Shown: positions 1-9,877 of the stretch, one piece after another
How the letters are laid out: every line of letters begins with the position of its first letter
Numbering within the stretch: the first letter of the stretch is position 1
Origin: SIG565 sp045647785
Lineage (GTDB): Bacteria > Bacillota > Clostridia > Oscillospirales > Acutalibacteraceae
Assembly: GCA_045647785.1 (NCBI GenBank)
Contig: JAZRMU010000034.1
Location: 1 to 47,508 of the forward strand
Length of the DNA stretch: 47,508 nt
Reading direction: 5' to 3'
Translations under genes and position numbers: made by a program
The notes under the pieces: generated by a model
Database searches by the model: none
What the model was told of the DNA's origin: nothing
Seen by the model: the letters and a program-made list of their open reading frames with translations, nothing else

Positions 1-513
1 AATATTACGGATAAGTGATTCTATTTCAACTTTTAGTTCATCTCCACCAATCCAGTCGTTTGTTGTGAACTCAATAAACACAAGGTCCGGCATATCGTGC
101 CCATCAGTATTCATTAATTGTTTTGTTAAACGGTAAATGCCAAAATTTGTTTGAGTATTGGCAATACCAACATTAACCGTTTCAATGGTAGCATTCGGGT
201 AATTTGTTGAAAAATAGGTTGATATACGGTTTACCCAAGAGTTCATAAGGTTTGCTTCCTTATTAAGAGCGCTTCCGCTCAAATACTGCTTTGCAGAAGT
301 ACCAAGGGTAATGGAACCGCCAATATAACCTATCGTTAATTTCTTTTCGCTATTAAGTAGATTTACACAGTTAGAAAGAGAAGTTTCGGTAGCGGTTGTA
401 CCGGTTCCGGCGGTAGACCCATTACCCGTGGCGGGATTTTCGGGTTCGCCGCCACAAGCTGCAAGAGCTAAAACTAAAATAACAGTTAAAAAAATTGCAA
501 GTACTTTTTTCAT
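1..513 (-). CDS. SGNH/GDSL-type hydrolase lipoprotein (3' end beyond window)
   Basis: Partial gene; 171 codons are visible and it runs off the left edge still open. The product starts with a lipoprotein signal (Lys-Lys, a hydrophobic stretch, then a lipobox LAAC with Cys20) and a Gly/Thr/Ser-rich linker. The next part looks like the start of an SGNH hydrolase: block I is IGYIGGSIT with candidate nucleophile Ser67, and a later DLVFIEFTTND segment (residues 143-153) carries the block III Asn-Asp. These enzymes typically remove acyl or acetyl groups from glycans or lipids, so an outer-face esterase is inferred. The start is supported by AAGGTGA five bases before the ATG. It follows leuS by 15 bases and may be read through from it. 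The Ser-Asp-His residues near the C-terminus are outside the window. Confidence 0.8.
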   Translation of the reverse strand, partial: MKKVLAIFLTVILVLALAACGGEPENPATGNGSTAGTGTTATETSLSNCVNLLNSEKKLTIGYIGGSITLGTSAKQYLSGSALNKEANLMNSWVNRISTYFSTNYPNATIETVNVGIANTQTNFGIYRLTKQLMNTDGHDMPDLVFIEFTTNDWIGGDELKVEIESLIRNI

Positions 514-528
514 AACAATCACCTTAAA

Positions 529-2934
529 TTATTTCACAACGATATTTACTAGTTTTTTGGGAATATAGATTTCCTTAACAACATTCTTACCATCAATTTC
601 AGCCTTCACTGCTGCATCCTCTTTAGCGAGTGCTATAGCATCAGCTGTAGAAATTTCGGTAGGAACATTGAGACGGGCTCTAATTTTGCCATTAATCTGA
701 ACAACTATTTCAACAGTACTGTCAACACACTTTGCCTCATCAAACTCGGGCCAAGCAGTTTCGTTGAGCATACCGCCGAAATCGACATTAACCCACATTT
801 CCTCGGTAATATGCGGAGCAAAAGGATTAAGCAGAATCAGCAGGGTTTTAAGCTCGCCTTTAGTAATTTTGCCTGTGTTTGCAATAACATTAAGCAGAGC
901 CATCATAGCCGCAATAGCGGTATTCATTTTAAGACCCTCAATATCCTCTGTAACCTTTTTAATAGTGCGATGCATTTCCGCCTCAATTTCAGGGCGATAA
1001 TTGTCCTCATCGGTCATTATGTCGCCAAGAGCCCAAACGCGCTCTAAAAAGCGCTTGCAGCCCTTAATTGATGCAGAACTCCAGGGGGCTGCCTTTTCAA
1101 AGTCGCCGATAAACATTTCGTAAAGACGCATTGTATCGGCACCATAATCGCGAACAATATCATCGGGATTAACTACATTACCGCGAGATTTAGACATTTT
1201 TTCGCCATTTTCGCCGAGAATCATACCGTGGCTCGTGCGTTTTGCGTAGGGCTCGGCATTCGGCACAACGCCGATATCATAAAGGAATTTATGCCAGAAA
1301 CGGCTATATAAAAGGTGGAGAGTCGTATGTTCCATACCACCATTGTACCAGTCTACCTGACCCCAATATTTAAGAGCCTCGGGTGAAGCGAGGGCGTTTT
1401 TGTTCTTGGGATCGCAATAGCGCAAGAAATACCATGATGAGCCTGCCCACTGCGGCATAGTATCGGTTTCGCGTTTAGCGTCGCCTCCGCAGCAAGGACA
1501 CTTAGTATTTACCCAGTCTGTAATTTTAGCGAGCGGTGATTCACCAGTATCGGTGGGCTCATAAGAATCAACATTTGGGAGCAGCAACGGCAATTCGCTT
1601 TCGGGGAGCGGAACATAACCGCACTTTTCACAATGCACCATAGGAATCGGTTCGCCCCAATAGCGCTGACGAGAGAATACCCAGTCGCGAAGCTTGAAAT
1701 TAGTCTTAACAAATCCTAATCCCTTTTCGTTAAGCCACTTTTGAATAGCTTTTTTTGCCTCCTCAACACTTAACCCTGAAAGGAAGCCCGAATTCACCAT
1801 TACACCATCGTTACAATCGGTATATGCTTCTTTTGTAACATCGCCACCTGCAACAACCTCTATAATAGGTAGACCGAATTTATTGGCAAACTCCCAGTCG
1901 CGTGTATCATGTCCGGGAACAGCCATAATAGCACCTGTACCGTATGAAATTAAAACATAATCGGAAATAAAAATCGGTATTTCCGTATCGTTAACGGGAT
2001 TAATTGCCTTAACTCCCTCGAGCATTACACCAGTTTTTTCTTTAGCAAGCTCTGTACGCTCGAAATCTGACTTGCGCGCTGCAGCCTGCTGATACTCGCG
2101 AACAGCGGCAATATTACCAATTTTGTCAGCCCATTTTTCAATAAGCGGATGCTCGGGCGACATTACCATATAGGTAACACCGAAAAGAGTATCTGCGCGT
2201 GTGGTGTAAATTTCAAACTTATCACCAATAGTGGTGTTGAACTTAACCTGTGTACCATAGGAGCGACCTATCCAGTTGCGCTGCTGTGTTTTAACACGGT
2301 CTATAAAATCAACAGTATCAAGTCCATCAAGCAGTTTATCGGCATACTCTGTTATCTTGAGCATCCATTGGCTCTTAACCTTATGTACAACCTCGCTGCC
2401 ACAACGCTCGCAAACACCATTTACAACCTCTTCGTTAGCAAGAACGCACTTACAAGAGGTACACCAGTTAACCGACATTTCCTTTTTATATGCAAGACCT
2501 TTTTTATAAAGCTGCAAGAAAATCCACTGTGTCCACTTGTAATATTCCGGGTCGGTGGTATTGATTTCACGCGACCAATCAAACGAGAAGCCAAGCGACT
2601 TCAACTGCTTTTTGAAGTTAGCAACATTACTTTTGGTTACAATTTCAGGATGAATATGGTTCTTAATCGCAAAGTTTTCTGTGGGCAAGCCAAAAGCATC
2701 CCATCCCATTGGATAAAGCACATTATAACCCTGAAGTCTCTTTTTACGGGCAACAATATCAAGCGCGGTATATGAACGCGGATGACCAACATGTAAACCC
2801 TGTGCTGAAGGATACGGGAATTCTACAAGGCCAAAGAATTTGGGCTTTGAGTAATCCTCGGTTGCATAGAATGTACCCTTTTCATCCCATATATCCTGCC
2901 ATTTCTTTTCGATTTCGGTGTAATTGTATTTCAT
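529..2934 (-). CDS. leuS: Leucyl-tRNA synthetase
   Basis: Charges tRNA-Leu with leucine in the cytoplasm. The 801-residue protein is full length for a bacterial LeuRS. Class I signature HVGH lies at residues 48-51 and the KMSKS loop (EKMSKSRGN) at about residue 575. A Cys-rich zinc-like insertion lies near residues 158-178 (CTSC...CERC), with further CxxC pairs around 430-480. The region between (about 220-400, with TTRADTLFGVTY and GTGAIMAVPGHD) matches the CP1 editing domain that hydrolyses mischarged tRNA. The C-terminal anticodon-binding part ends normally. It is the next-to-last visible gene of a long minus-strand run and starts 2 bases after the rsfS stop. Confidence 0.98.
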   Translation of the reverse strand: MKYNYTEIEKKWQDIWDEKGTFYATEDYSKPKFFGLVEFPYPSAQGLHVGHPRSYTALDIVARKKRLQGYNVLYPMGWDAFGLPTENFAIKNHIHPEIVTKSNVANFKKQLKSLGFSFDWSREINTTDPEYYKWTQWIFLQLYKKGLAYKKEMSVNWCTSCKCVLANEEVVNGVCERCGSEVVHKVKSQWMLKITEYADKLLDGLDTVDFIDRVKTQQRNWIGRSYGTQVKFNTTIGDKFEIYTTRADTLFGVTYMVMSPEHPLIEKWADKIGNIAAVREYQQAAARKSDFERTELAKEKTGVMLEGVKAINPVNDTEIPIFISDYVLISYGTGAIMAVPGHDTRDWEFANKFGLPIIEVVAGGDVTKEAYTDCNDGVMVNSGFLSGLSVEEAKKAIQKWLNEKGLGFVKTNFKLRDWVFSRQRYWGEPIPMVHCEKCGYVPLPESELPLLLPNVDSYEPTDTGESPLAKITDWVNTKCPCCGGDAKRETDTMPQWAGSSWYFLRYCDPKNKNALASPEALKYWGQVDWYNGGMEHTTLHLLYSRFWHKFLYDIGVVPNAEPYAKRTSHGMILGENGEKMSKSRGNVVNPDDIVRDYGADTMRLYEMFIGDFEKAAPWSSASIKGCKRFLERVWALGDIMTDEDNYRPEIEAEMHRTIKKVTEDIEGLKMNTAIAAMMALLNVIANTGKITKGELKTLLILLNPFAPHITEEMWVNVDFGGMLNETAWPEFDEAKCVDSTVEIVVQINGKIRARLNVPTEISTADAIALAKEDAAVKAEIDGKNVVKEIYIPKKLVNIVVK

Positions 2935-2936
2935 AA

Positions 2937-3302
2937 TCAGCTCTCCTGTTCGTTAACTAAAATCTCGCCGAGGTCAATAGCTTCGCCATCGCTCCACATT
3001 TTATCAAGATTATAAAACTCTCTTGCCTGCCTGCTCATTACATGCACTATAACACTGCCGTAATCAAGTAAAATCCAACCCGTCGATTTACCCTCAATAT
3101 GGTGAGGCTGAACAGAAAGCTCTGACAGCTTGAATTCTACCTCGTCTGCCAAAGCGCGCACATGGGTTGATGAGGACGCTGTAGAAAGCAGAAAATACTC
3201 GGTAAGCACGGTTAAATCCTCTACTTTAAGTGCCGCTAAATCAAGGGCTTTTTTCTCATTAAGCGCATTCGCAGCAACCTTTAATATTTCTTTAGATTCC
3301 AT
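2937..3302 (-). CDS. rsfS: Ribosomal silencing factor RsfS (YbeB/iojap family)
   Basis: Binds ribosomal protein L14 on the 50S subunit and blocks subunit joining when nutrients are short (established for the family). At 121 residues it has the usual size. Family features visible are the N-terminal helix with KKALDLAALKV, the core LTEYFLLSTASSSTHVRALAD, and the C-terminal GWILLDYGSVIVHVMS followed by REFYNLDKMW. It lies between yqeK (11-base overlap) and leuS (2-base gap), the normal nadD-yqeK-rsfS order of Firmicutes, which supports translational coupling. Confidence 0.97.
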   Translation of the reverse strand: MESKEILKVAANALNEKKALDLAALKVEDLTVLTEYFLLSTASSSTHVRALADEVEFKLSELSVQPHHIEGKSTGWILLDYGSVIVHVMSRQAREFYNLDKMWSDGEAIDLGEILVNEQES

Positions 3303-3864
3303 TTTTTTCCTCCATTATTTCGTTATACGCTTCAAAGGTATCAGGATGAATTGCCGCCTGCTTATCAGCAAGCTCTTTAATGGTATAGCATAGCGCATAC
3401 CGCATAGCTTCATTCAGCGAAATATCAACCTTTTGACGCATAACATTAACATCCTCATAATCTCTGTCTGCCGATGTAAAATCAGCAAGATAGAGTATCT
3501 TTTCGAGCAGAGTCATACCCTTCTTTGCAGTTGTATGATATCTCACCGCCGAAAGCACTGCCTCGTCAGTTATGCCTAAAGCGTTTTTTAAATAGGCCTC
3601 TCCTGTTACGGCGTGCCAAAGCTTTTGAGAATTTTTCGTTATACTATCTGCAATTATACCAAATTCCTCAAACATTTGCAACTGCTCGTTTTCAGGGGTG
3701 TTTTTAGTAATATCGTGTAAAAGTCCTGCCAAAAACGCCTTTTCATCATCGGCTCCATAGCGAAGTGCCAGTCTCTTTGCTTCTTCTGCAACACAAAGCG
3801 AGTGAAAATAGCGTTTTTCGTTTAGCCTTGACTTAATTATATCCTTATACTCATTATAGTCCAT
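3292..3864 (-). CDS. yqeK: HD-domain Ap4A hydrolase, YqeK family
   Basis: HD-fold phosphohydrolase; YqeK proteins cleave diadenosine tetraphosphate symmetrically to two ADP (known for the family). From the chosen ATG the protein has 190 residues, with His21 and the metal-binding pair His50-Asp51 in LLHDITKN. A conserved YHTTAKKGMTLLEKILYLADF segment carries the later HD-domain residues. I chose this ATG over an in-frame start 42 bases upstream because GGGGGAT precedes it and the longer form adds a hydrophobic stretch the family lacks. It overlaps the nadD 3' end and rsfS by 11 bases each, so coupled translation is likely. Confidence 0.95.
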   Translation of the reverse strand: MDYNEYKDIIKSRLNEKRYFHSLCVAEEAKRLALRYGADDEKAFLAGLLHDITKNTPENEQLQMFEEFGIIADSITKNSQKLWHAVTGEAYLKNALGITDEAVLSAVRYHTTAKKGMTLLEKILYLADFTSADRDYEDVNVMRQKVDISLNEAMRYALCYTIKELADKQAAIHPDTFEAYNEIMEEKNGI

Positions 3865-4471
3865 TTTTATCCCCCAAATACAAATTGTTATCAATAATAT
3901 ATTCATAAACCTTTTCGGGCAAAAAGCTTAAGAGATAGGACATATTCCCAATATTTTGCTTGATTTCCGTTGAGGAAATATCGGTTATCTCCCCTTTTAA
4001 AACATTAACAACACCGCCAATGGTTACAAGGTCAGCAACAGCCTTTTTAAACTCCGCCTCATCTATTCCCGAACGGCGCACCGCTATTATTTCGGCAAGT
4101 TTTAAGATGTCCTCATAGCGATACCACTCTTTAAAGGTAATAATCATATCGCCGCCACATACAAAAGCAAGCTTTATGTTTGGGTTATCGTTTTTAATTC
4201 TTTTAAGTGTTTCGTAGGTGTAGCTTTTACCACCGCGGAGCAACTCTAAATCGCTCACCTCAACATTTTTCATACCAGCACAAGCAATCTTGCACATTTC
4301 AAATCTATCGGCATCACAAGCGAGATTGTGGCTAACTTTATGAGGCGGGACGGCCGTTGGCATTACAATTACCTTTTCGGTGTTCGGCAGAGCCAATACA
4401 TTTCTTATAATTTCAATATGCCCTGAATGTATGGGATTAAAGGTACCGCCAAAAATAACAGTATTCTTCAT
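3854..4471 (-). CDS. nadD: Nicotinate-nucleotide adenylyltransferase
   Basis: Transfers AMP from ATP to nicotinate mononucleotide, giving deamido-NAD in NAD synthesis. The 205-residue protein carries the nucleotidyltransferase signature GGTFNPIHSGH at residues 8-18 and the C-terminal motif ISSTEIK, the two hallmark ATP-binding sites. Length is standard. It lies one base after yhbY and overlaps yqeK by 11 bases; the yhbY-nadD-yqeK-rsfS order is conserved in Firmicutes. Confidence 0.97.
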   Translation of the reverse strand: MKNTVIFGGTFNPIHSGHIEIIRNVLALPNTEKVIVMPTAVPPHKVSHNLACDADRFEMCKIACAGMKNVEVSDLELLRGGKSYTYETLKRIKNDNPNIKLAFVCGGDMIITFKEWYRYEDILKLAEIIAVRRSGIDEAEFKKAVADLVTIGGVVNVLKGEITDISSTEIKQNIGNMSYLLSFLPEKVYEYIIDNNLYLGDKNGL

Positions 4472-4472
4472 A

Positions 4473-4766
4473 TTATTTTACCAAATAAATCTTTTTATTA
4501 TCCTTACTTTCGCGGTAAAGCACAATTCTAGAGCCTATAACCTGAACAACATCTGCCCCTGTCTTTTCGGCGATAAAATCAGCACTCTCGCGAGATGAGG
4601 TGGGTGAGGTTTCAAGTGTACGAATTTTAATAAGCTCACGAGCGGTAAGTGCATCATCAACCTGCTTTAAGGTTTGTTCACTAATACCCGTTTTACCTAT
4701 TTGAAGAATTGTTTCCATAGTGTTTGCAAGCCCACGAAGTTGGGCGCGTTGCTTACTTGTAAGCAT
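4473..4766 (-). CDS. yhbY: Ribosome assembly RNA-binding protein, YhbY/CRM domain
   Basis: Small RNA-binding protein of the CRM domain family, associated with pre-50S ribosomal subunits. Its 97 residues show the typical start LTSKQRAQLRGLAN, the GxxG-type loop region QIGKTGIS, and the later LIKIRTLE and GADVVQVIGSRIVLYR strands. It lies between rdgB and nadD with 12- and 1-base gaps. The gene family is certain; a precise role in this organism is inferred from homologs. Confidence 0.95.
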   Translation of the reverse strand: MLTSKQRAQLRGLANTMETILQIGKTGISEQTLKQVDDALTARELIKIRTLETSPTSSRESADFIAEKTGADVVQVIGSRIVLYRESKDNKKIYLVK

Positions 4767-4778
4767 TATTATTCCCCT

Positions 4779-5363
4779 TTATAAAAATTTGATGATTTCT
4801 TTACTAAATAATTTTATAGCATTTGCGCGGTGGCTGACAGCATTCTTTTCCTCGGCACTTATAAGGCCGAAGCTGCCTTTGGCATCGGATATAAACAGTG
4901 GGTCGTATCCAAAACCGCCGTTTCCGCGCTCGCAGGTATCAATAACTCCTCTGCAAATTCCCCGCACTGTGAATTCTCGTCCATCCGGGAAAACACAGGC
5001 AATTGCACAAACAAACTTGGCGCTACGATTTTGCTCATTTTGAAGTTTATCCAATAGCAGAAGGTTATTGGCTTTATCATCTCCGTGCTCACCTGCATAG
5101 CGCGCAGAGTAAATACCCGGTTGCCCACCGAGGGCATCAACGCACAGACCCGAATCATCGGCTATTGTGGGTAATCCCGTTTCCGCTGCCGCTGCTCTTG
5201 CTTTGATAAGTGCATTTTCCTCGAATGTAGTGCCATTTTCCTCAACCTCTGATAGTGGCTTATCTAAATCCTTTTCCGAAACGAGTTCTAAAGAAAGTTC
5301 TGAAAATATCGCAGAAAACTCGGCAATTTTATGTTTATTTTTTGTAGCAATTAAAAATCTCAT
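4779..5363 (-). CDS. rdgB: XTP/dITP diphosphatase (RdgB/HAM1 family)
   Basis: House-cleaning pyrophosphatase that removes non-canonical purine triphosphates (dITP, XTP) so that they are not built into nucleic acids. The 194-residue protein begins with the substrate-binding ATKNKHKIAEF segment and has the catalytic IADDSGLCVDALGG with PGIYSARYAG. The later GGNGGFGYDPLF-like segment (here ERGNGGFGYDPLFI) and SHRANA close the active site. Full length. It lies one base after ftsY, in the same run. Confidence 0.96.
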   Translation of the reverse strand: MRFLIATKNKHKIAEFSAIFSELSLELVSEKDLDKPLSEVEENGTTFEENALIKARAAAAETGLPTIADDSGLCVDALGGQPGIYSARYAGEHGDDKANNLLLLDKLQNEQNRSAKFVCAIACVFPDGREFTVRGICRGVIDTCERGNGGFGYDPLFISDAKGSFGLISAEEKNAVSHRANAIKLFSKEIIKFL

Positions 5364-5364
5364 T

Positions 5365-6279
5365 TTAATCCTCCGCTACAATAAGGCTTTCTGCATAAGC
5401 GGCAGCATCAAAGGGCTGTAAATCATCTATCCCCTCACCGACACCAATAAACTTTACAGGAATGTTAAGTTCATTATAAATCGGGATTACTACACCGCCC
5501 TTTGCAGTACCATCCAGCTTTGTAAGGACAATGCCTGTTATATCGGTAACAGAACTGAACTCACGCGCTTGATTAACAGCATTTTGACCCGTAGCAGCAT
5601 CGAGTACAAGCAATACCTCGGGTTTACTGTCTGGCAATTCTCGCAGTATAACACGATTCATTTTTGCAAGCTCATCCATTAGATTTTTCTTGTTATGAAG
5701 TCGGCCTGCTGTGTCGCAAATAATTACATCTGCCCCCTTTGCCTTTGCGGAAGCAATAGTATCGAAAACTACGCTTGCGGGGTCAGTGCCTGCAATAGAG
5801 CTTACAACAGCAGCTCCTGCTCGCTCGCCCCACACCTGAAGTTGCTCAATAGCCGCTGCACGGAAAGTATCGGCAGCACCAAGCACTACCTTTTTACCGC
5901 TAGCGGTTAAAATTGAAGCCAGCTTGCCGATAGTTGTAGTTTTACCAACACCGTTTACACCAATTACCATTATTATTGCGGGGCTGCCGTTTAGCTTTAA
6001 TTCACTATCGCCCTTGACCATATCGGCAATAATGTTTGAAAGCTCGGTCTTTATAACCGCCGGGTCTTTTATACCCTCCGCCTTAATTTTGGCGCGAAGA
6101 CGCTCGCAGATATCCTCGGATGTCTTAACACCGATATCGGCTGTTATTAAAATCTCCTGCAGTTCCTCAAATAGCTCCTCATCAATTTTAGTGAAGCTAT
6201 TGATAACCGAATTTATGTTGTTAACAATAGAATTACGGCTTTTGGTAAGCCCTGCTTTAATTTTATCAAAAAAGCCCAT
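5365..6279 (-). CDS. ftsY: Signal recognition particle receptor FtsY
   Basis: GTPase that docks SRP-ribosome complexes at the membrane for co-translational insertion. The 304-residue protein has the helical N domain (residues 1-90) and the G domain. Visible motifs are G1 GVNGVGKTT (about 107-115), the SRP-specific DTFRAAAIEQL, G3 DTAGRLHNK and G4 TKLDGTAKGG. The acidic A domain found in E. coli is absent, which is usual for Firmicutes. It follows smc by 18 bases; smc-ftsY is a common pair. Confidence 0.97.
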   Translation of the reverse strand: MGFFDKIKAGLTKSRNSIVNNINSVINSFTKIDEELFEELQEILITADIGVKTSEDICERLRAKIKAEGIKDPAVIKTELSNIIADMVKGDSELKLNGSPAIIMVIGVNGVGKTTTIGKLASILTASGKKVVLGAADTFRAAAIEQLQVWGERAGAAVVSSIAGTDPASVVFDTIASAKAKGADVIICDTAGRLHNKKNLMDELAKMNRVILRELPDSKPEVLLVLDAATGQNAVNQAREFSSVTDITGIVLTKLDGTAKGGVVIPIYNELNIPVKFIGVGEGIDDLQPFDAAAYAESLIVAED

Positions 6280-6297
6280 TAAATCACCTTTAAAATG

Positions 6298-9200
6298 TTA
6301 AATTTCAAGCTCGCCCAATTTCTTTTCGAGCTCGGCTACATTCAGCTGCAGCAGCTTTGTAATACCTTTCTCCTGCATTGTTACACCATAGAGCATATCT
6401 GCTGCCTCCATAGTGCCGCGACGGTGGGTAACACAAATAAATTGTGTTCCGAAATCACTGGATTTCATATACTGTGCAAAACGGTCAACATTTATATCGT
6501 CAAGCGCAGTATCCACCTCGTCCAGGAAGCAGAAGGGCGGCGCATTCACATGCATAATTGAGAAGTAAATAGAAAGCGCTACCAGAGCTTTCTCGCCACC
6601 GGAAAGACCATCAAGACTCGGCACATTTTTACCCGGCAGCTTGGCGTTAATGTCAATACCGCTTTCAAGCACATTATCGGGGTCGGTGAGCACAAGCTCG
6701 GCATGTCCGCCACCAAAAAGCTCGGTAAAGGTTTTAGTGAAGCTTTCATTTATCTTGGCAAAGCCCTCTATGAACATTTCCTGCATCTGCTTGGTTAACT
6801 GATTAATAAGCTTACCAAGTTCAGCGCGAGATTTTTCAACATCGGCAATTTGAGCCGACATAAACTCATAGCGCTCACTAACCTCTTTATATTCCTCAAT
6901 AGCTGCAACATTTACATTGCCCAGTGAACGAATTGAGGATTTGATTTCAGCAAGCCTGTGCTTTGCCTCGGCAGAATTTTCGATAACAATACCCATATTT
7001 TCGGCATCGGTACGGGTGAGCTGATACTCCTCATACAGTTGCTTAATAATGTTATCGTATTCTGCAAGCATATTTTCCTTACGCTCGGTAAGACGGGCTA
7101 ACTCGCCGCTAATCTTCTCTCGCTCGCTTGTCTTTTCCTTTTCTGTGCTACGAAGCAATGAATTCTGCTTTTCAATATCGTTTCTTTGCTCAATATATTT
7201 TGATATATTTTCCTCACTTAAAACAATATTGTTTTTAATTTCTTCTTTTGTAGCCTCAATATTCGCAATATCCTCGCGACGCGAAGCGATGAGGCAATTA
7301 TTCTTGGCAATTTCTTCTTCCAATTCAGCAATTCTATCATCGCGATTATTAATAGCCTGTTCAAGAGACATCGCCATTGCTGCAAAGGTTTCGGCATCCT
7401 TTGAGCATTCAATAATCTGAAGCTTGATTTCGGTTATTTTCTCGGAATACTCCTCGCGTTTAGCAGATAGCTCATCTCTACCGCCCGAAATACCCTCGAT
7501 TTCAACCTGAATTTTTGCCTTTTCGGCTTCAACCTCACCAGCTTTAACAGCCGACTGCTCTAGAGTTAATTTGAATGTATCAATTTTCTGCTCATTGGCT
7601 GCCTTTTCGGCAAGATATGCTTTTTCAGAATCATTTGCTGCTGCAAGCAGATCTCCAATACGCTTAAGCTCTGCCAATGCGCGAATTTTATCCTCATTAG
7701 CAGTGGTAAGGCTGGCTTTGGCGTTAAGAATTTCAGCCTCAACCTTGGCAACATCAGCCACTGCCTCATCATAAAGCTTGCTTACACTCTTTTCTTTGTC
7801 AGTAAGACTCTCAATTTGTGTATTAATACGGTTAATATCATCCTTGCGGCTCAAAATACCCGCATTTTTAATCAGTGAGCCACCTGTAAGCGAGCCACCC
7901 GCATTAATTACCTGACCATCCAAAGATACAACCTTAAAATGGTAGTTAAACTTTTTAGCAATAGAAACGGCAGTATCGATATCCTCGGTAATAACAACAG
8001 CTCCGAGCAAATAGTCAATAATCTCGCGGAATTTAGCATCACACTCAATAATCTCGTTAGCTCGGCCTACATAACCGAACATATCCTCGTACCCCTTTTC
8101 GGTAAAGGGTCTTGCCTTAACAGAATTAACGGGTAAAAATGTAGCACGACCCGAGCCCGACTCTTTTAGCGCATTAATAGCGCGTTTTGCATCGGCTTCA
8201 GTATCAACAATTATATTCTGCAGCGCATTACCGAGAGCGGTTTCAACCGCAACGGAATATTCTTTTTTAACCTTTATCACAGAGGAAACAGGACCGTAAA
8301 CTCCGCGAAGCACGCCACTATCAGCGTCTTTCATAACCGCCTTTACGGAATGAGCAAATCCCTCCATATTCTTCTCAAGGTCGCGCAGTATCTGCACGCG
8401 ACGCTTTTTAGATTCAATATCAAGCCGTGTATCATCCAGCTTTGCTTTTAATTCATTTGCTTTATCGCGGCGTGAATTAAGGCGCATTTCATAGCCTTTA
8501 ATAGCATTTTCGCACTCATTAACAGTGCCTTCGAGCTCATCTACAAGCTTTTCTGTTTCATTGAATTCGCTATTGAGGACATCTCTTTCAGCTGACTTGG
8601 CGGCAATGAGCTCTGAAAGAGCAGAATTGCGCTCTTTAAGCTCGGCAGATGATGTTTCGGCAGTTAGGATAGCTACCTTTAAATCCGCACCAGCAGAGGT
8701 AAGTGAATTAAGGCTGCCGGATAACTCTTCAATTTTTCTCGAATAACTTTCACTATTCGTGAGCAGTTCGGTTAAATCCTGCTCCGCTTTAAGTAAAGCA
8801 GCATTTAACTCTTCCTTTTTAGCCAGCTTTTCGGCACTTTTAGCTTTATTATTATCTATTTCTCCGCGAGTGCTTTCTTCGGAGCCCTTAAGGTCGTTAA
8901 TTTCTCCTGTCAGACGCTCAATATCGGCAGTTGTGTGGGCAATATCGTTTTCAATTACTGAAATCTCACCCGACAATACCGCAATCTGCTCGGTATAGGT
9001 TGAAATATTGAGGCGAGCCTCGTCGATTTTGCAAGAAATTTCAGTGAATAGCTCTGAATTCTTTTCGGTGGTTAAATCGTATTCGGATAAACTATCCTCG
9101 ATTTCCTTATAAAGCACCTCACAAGCAGTTATTTTTGCTTCTTGGGTGCGAAGGTTCTCTTTGAAATTCTGAAGACTGTTAAGCCAAAGACCTATTTCGA

Positions 9201-9873
9201 GTTCCTTTTTCTCCCCTGCAAGCTCTAAAAACTTTTCAGCCTTTTCGCTCTGTGTTTTGAGCGGACCTACTCGCGATTCAAGCTCCTGCATAATATCTTT
9301 AAGGCGCAGCAAATTTTCATCAGCAGCCGCTAATTTACGCTCGCTTTCGATTTTACGATAACGATATTTTGAAATACCTGAAGCTTCTTCAAAAATATCA
9401 CGACGCTCACCCGATTTAGTGCTGATGATAGCGTCAATTTTACCCTGACCTACCATCGAATAACCGTCGCGACCAATACCTGTATCCATAAAAAGCTCGT
9501 TGATATCGCGCAGACGAACAGACACATTGTTAATTAAATATTCGCTTTCGTGTGAACGGTAAAAGCGGCGGGTTATAGCAACCTCATCACCATCAAAATT
9601 GAGGCTACGGTCGCTGTTATCTATATTTAGCGTTACCTCGCAAAAACCGTGAGGACGGCGGGTTGCAGTACCGCCAAAGATAACATCCTCCATACTCTGT
9701 CCGCGAAGGCTTTTGGTTGATTGCTCACCAAGCACCCAACGCACAGCATCGGATATATTACTTTTACCGCTTCCATTAGGACCAACAATACCTGTTATGC
9801 CCTTTCCAAATTTAAGTGTAGTTTTATCGGCAAAGGATTTAAATCCCTGAATTGTAATGGAACTTAATATCAT
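6298..9873 (-). CDS. smc: Chromosome segregation SMC protein
   Basis: ATPase that, as a dimer with ScpA/ScpB, compacts and separates sister chromosomes. The 1,191 residues are the standard length. Walker A GPNGSGKSN (about 31-39) is in the N-terminal head, followed by a long coiled coil rich in Glu, Lys and Leu. The hinge is near residues 500-660 (GVYGPVSSVIKVKKEYSVAVE and GGSLTGGS), then the returning coil. The C-terminal head has the signature LSGGEKALVALS and Walker B FCFLDEVDTALDD. No frameshift is seen. It sits between a radical SAM gene (4-base gap) and ftsY. Confidence 0.98.
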   Translation of the reverse strand: MILSSITIQGFKSFADKTTLKFGKGITGIVGPNGSGKSNISDAVRWVLGEQSTKSLRGQSMEDVIFGGTATRRPHGFCEVTLNIDNSDRSLNFDGDEVAITRRFYRSHESEYLINNVSVRLRDINELFMDTGIGRDGYSMVGQGKIDAIISTKSGERRDIFEEASGISKYRYRKIESERKLAAADENLLRLKDIMQELESRVGPLKTQSEKAEKFLELAGEKKELEIGLWLNSLQNFKENLRTQEAKITACEVLYKEIEDSLSEYDLTTEKNSELFTEISCKIDEARLNISTYTEQIAVLSGEISVIENDIAHTTADIERLTGEINDLKGSEESTRGEIDNNKAKSAEKLAKKEELNAALLKAEQDLTELLTNSESYSRKIEELSGSLNSLTSAGADLKVAILTAETSSAELKERNSALSELIAAKSAERDVLNSEFNETEKLVDELEGTVNECENAIKGYEMRLNSRRDKANELKAKLDDTRLDIESKKRRVQILRDLEKNMEGFAHSVKAVMKDADSGVLRGVYGPVSSVIKVKKEYSVAVETALGNALQNIIVDTEADAKRAINALKESGSGRATFLPVNSVKARPFTEKGYEDMFGYVGRANEIIECDAKFREIIDYLLGAVVITEDIDTAVSIAKKFNYHFKVVSLDGQVINAGGSLTGGSLIKNAGILSRKDDINRINTQIESLTDKEKSVSKLYDEAVADVAKVEAEILNAKASLTTANEDKIRALAELKRIGDLLAAANDSEKAYLAEKAANEQKIDTFKLTLEQSAVKAGEVEAEKAKIQVEIEGISGGRDELSAKREEYSEKITEIKLQIIECSKDAETFAAMAMSLEQAINNRDDRIAELEEEIAKNNCLIASRREDIANIEATKEEIKNNIVLSEENISKYIEQRNDIEKQNSLLRSTEKEKTSEREKISGELARLTERKENMLAEYDNIIKQLYEEYQLTRTDAENMGIVIENSAEAKHRLAEIKSSIRSLGNVNVAAIEEYKEVSERYEFMSAQIADVEKSRAELGKLINQLTKQMQEMFIEGFAKINESFTKTFTELFGGGHAELVLTDPDNVLESGIDINAKLPGKNVPSLDGLSGGEKALVALSIYFSIMHVNAPPFCFLDEVDTALDDINVDRFAQYMKSSDFGTQFICVTHRRGTMEAADMLYGVTMQEKGITKLLQLNVAELEKKLGELEI

Positions 9874-9877
9874 TCAC

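Noticed and set aside
2149..2775. A 208-codon plus-strand open frame
   Set aside because: Wholly antisense to leuS, with no site or protein-like sequence.
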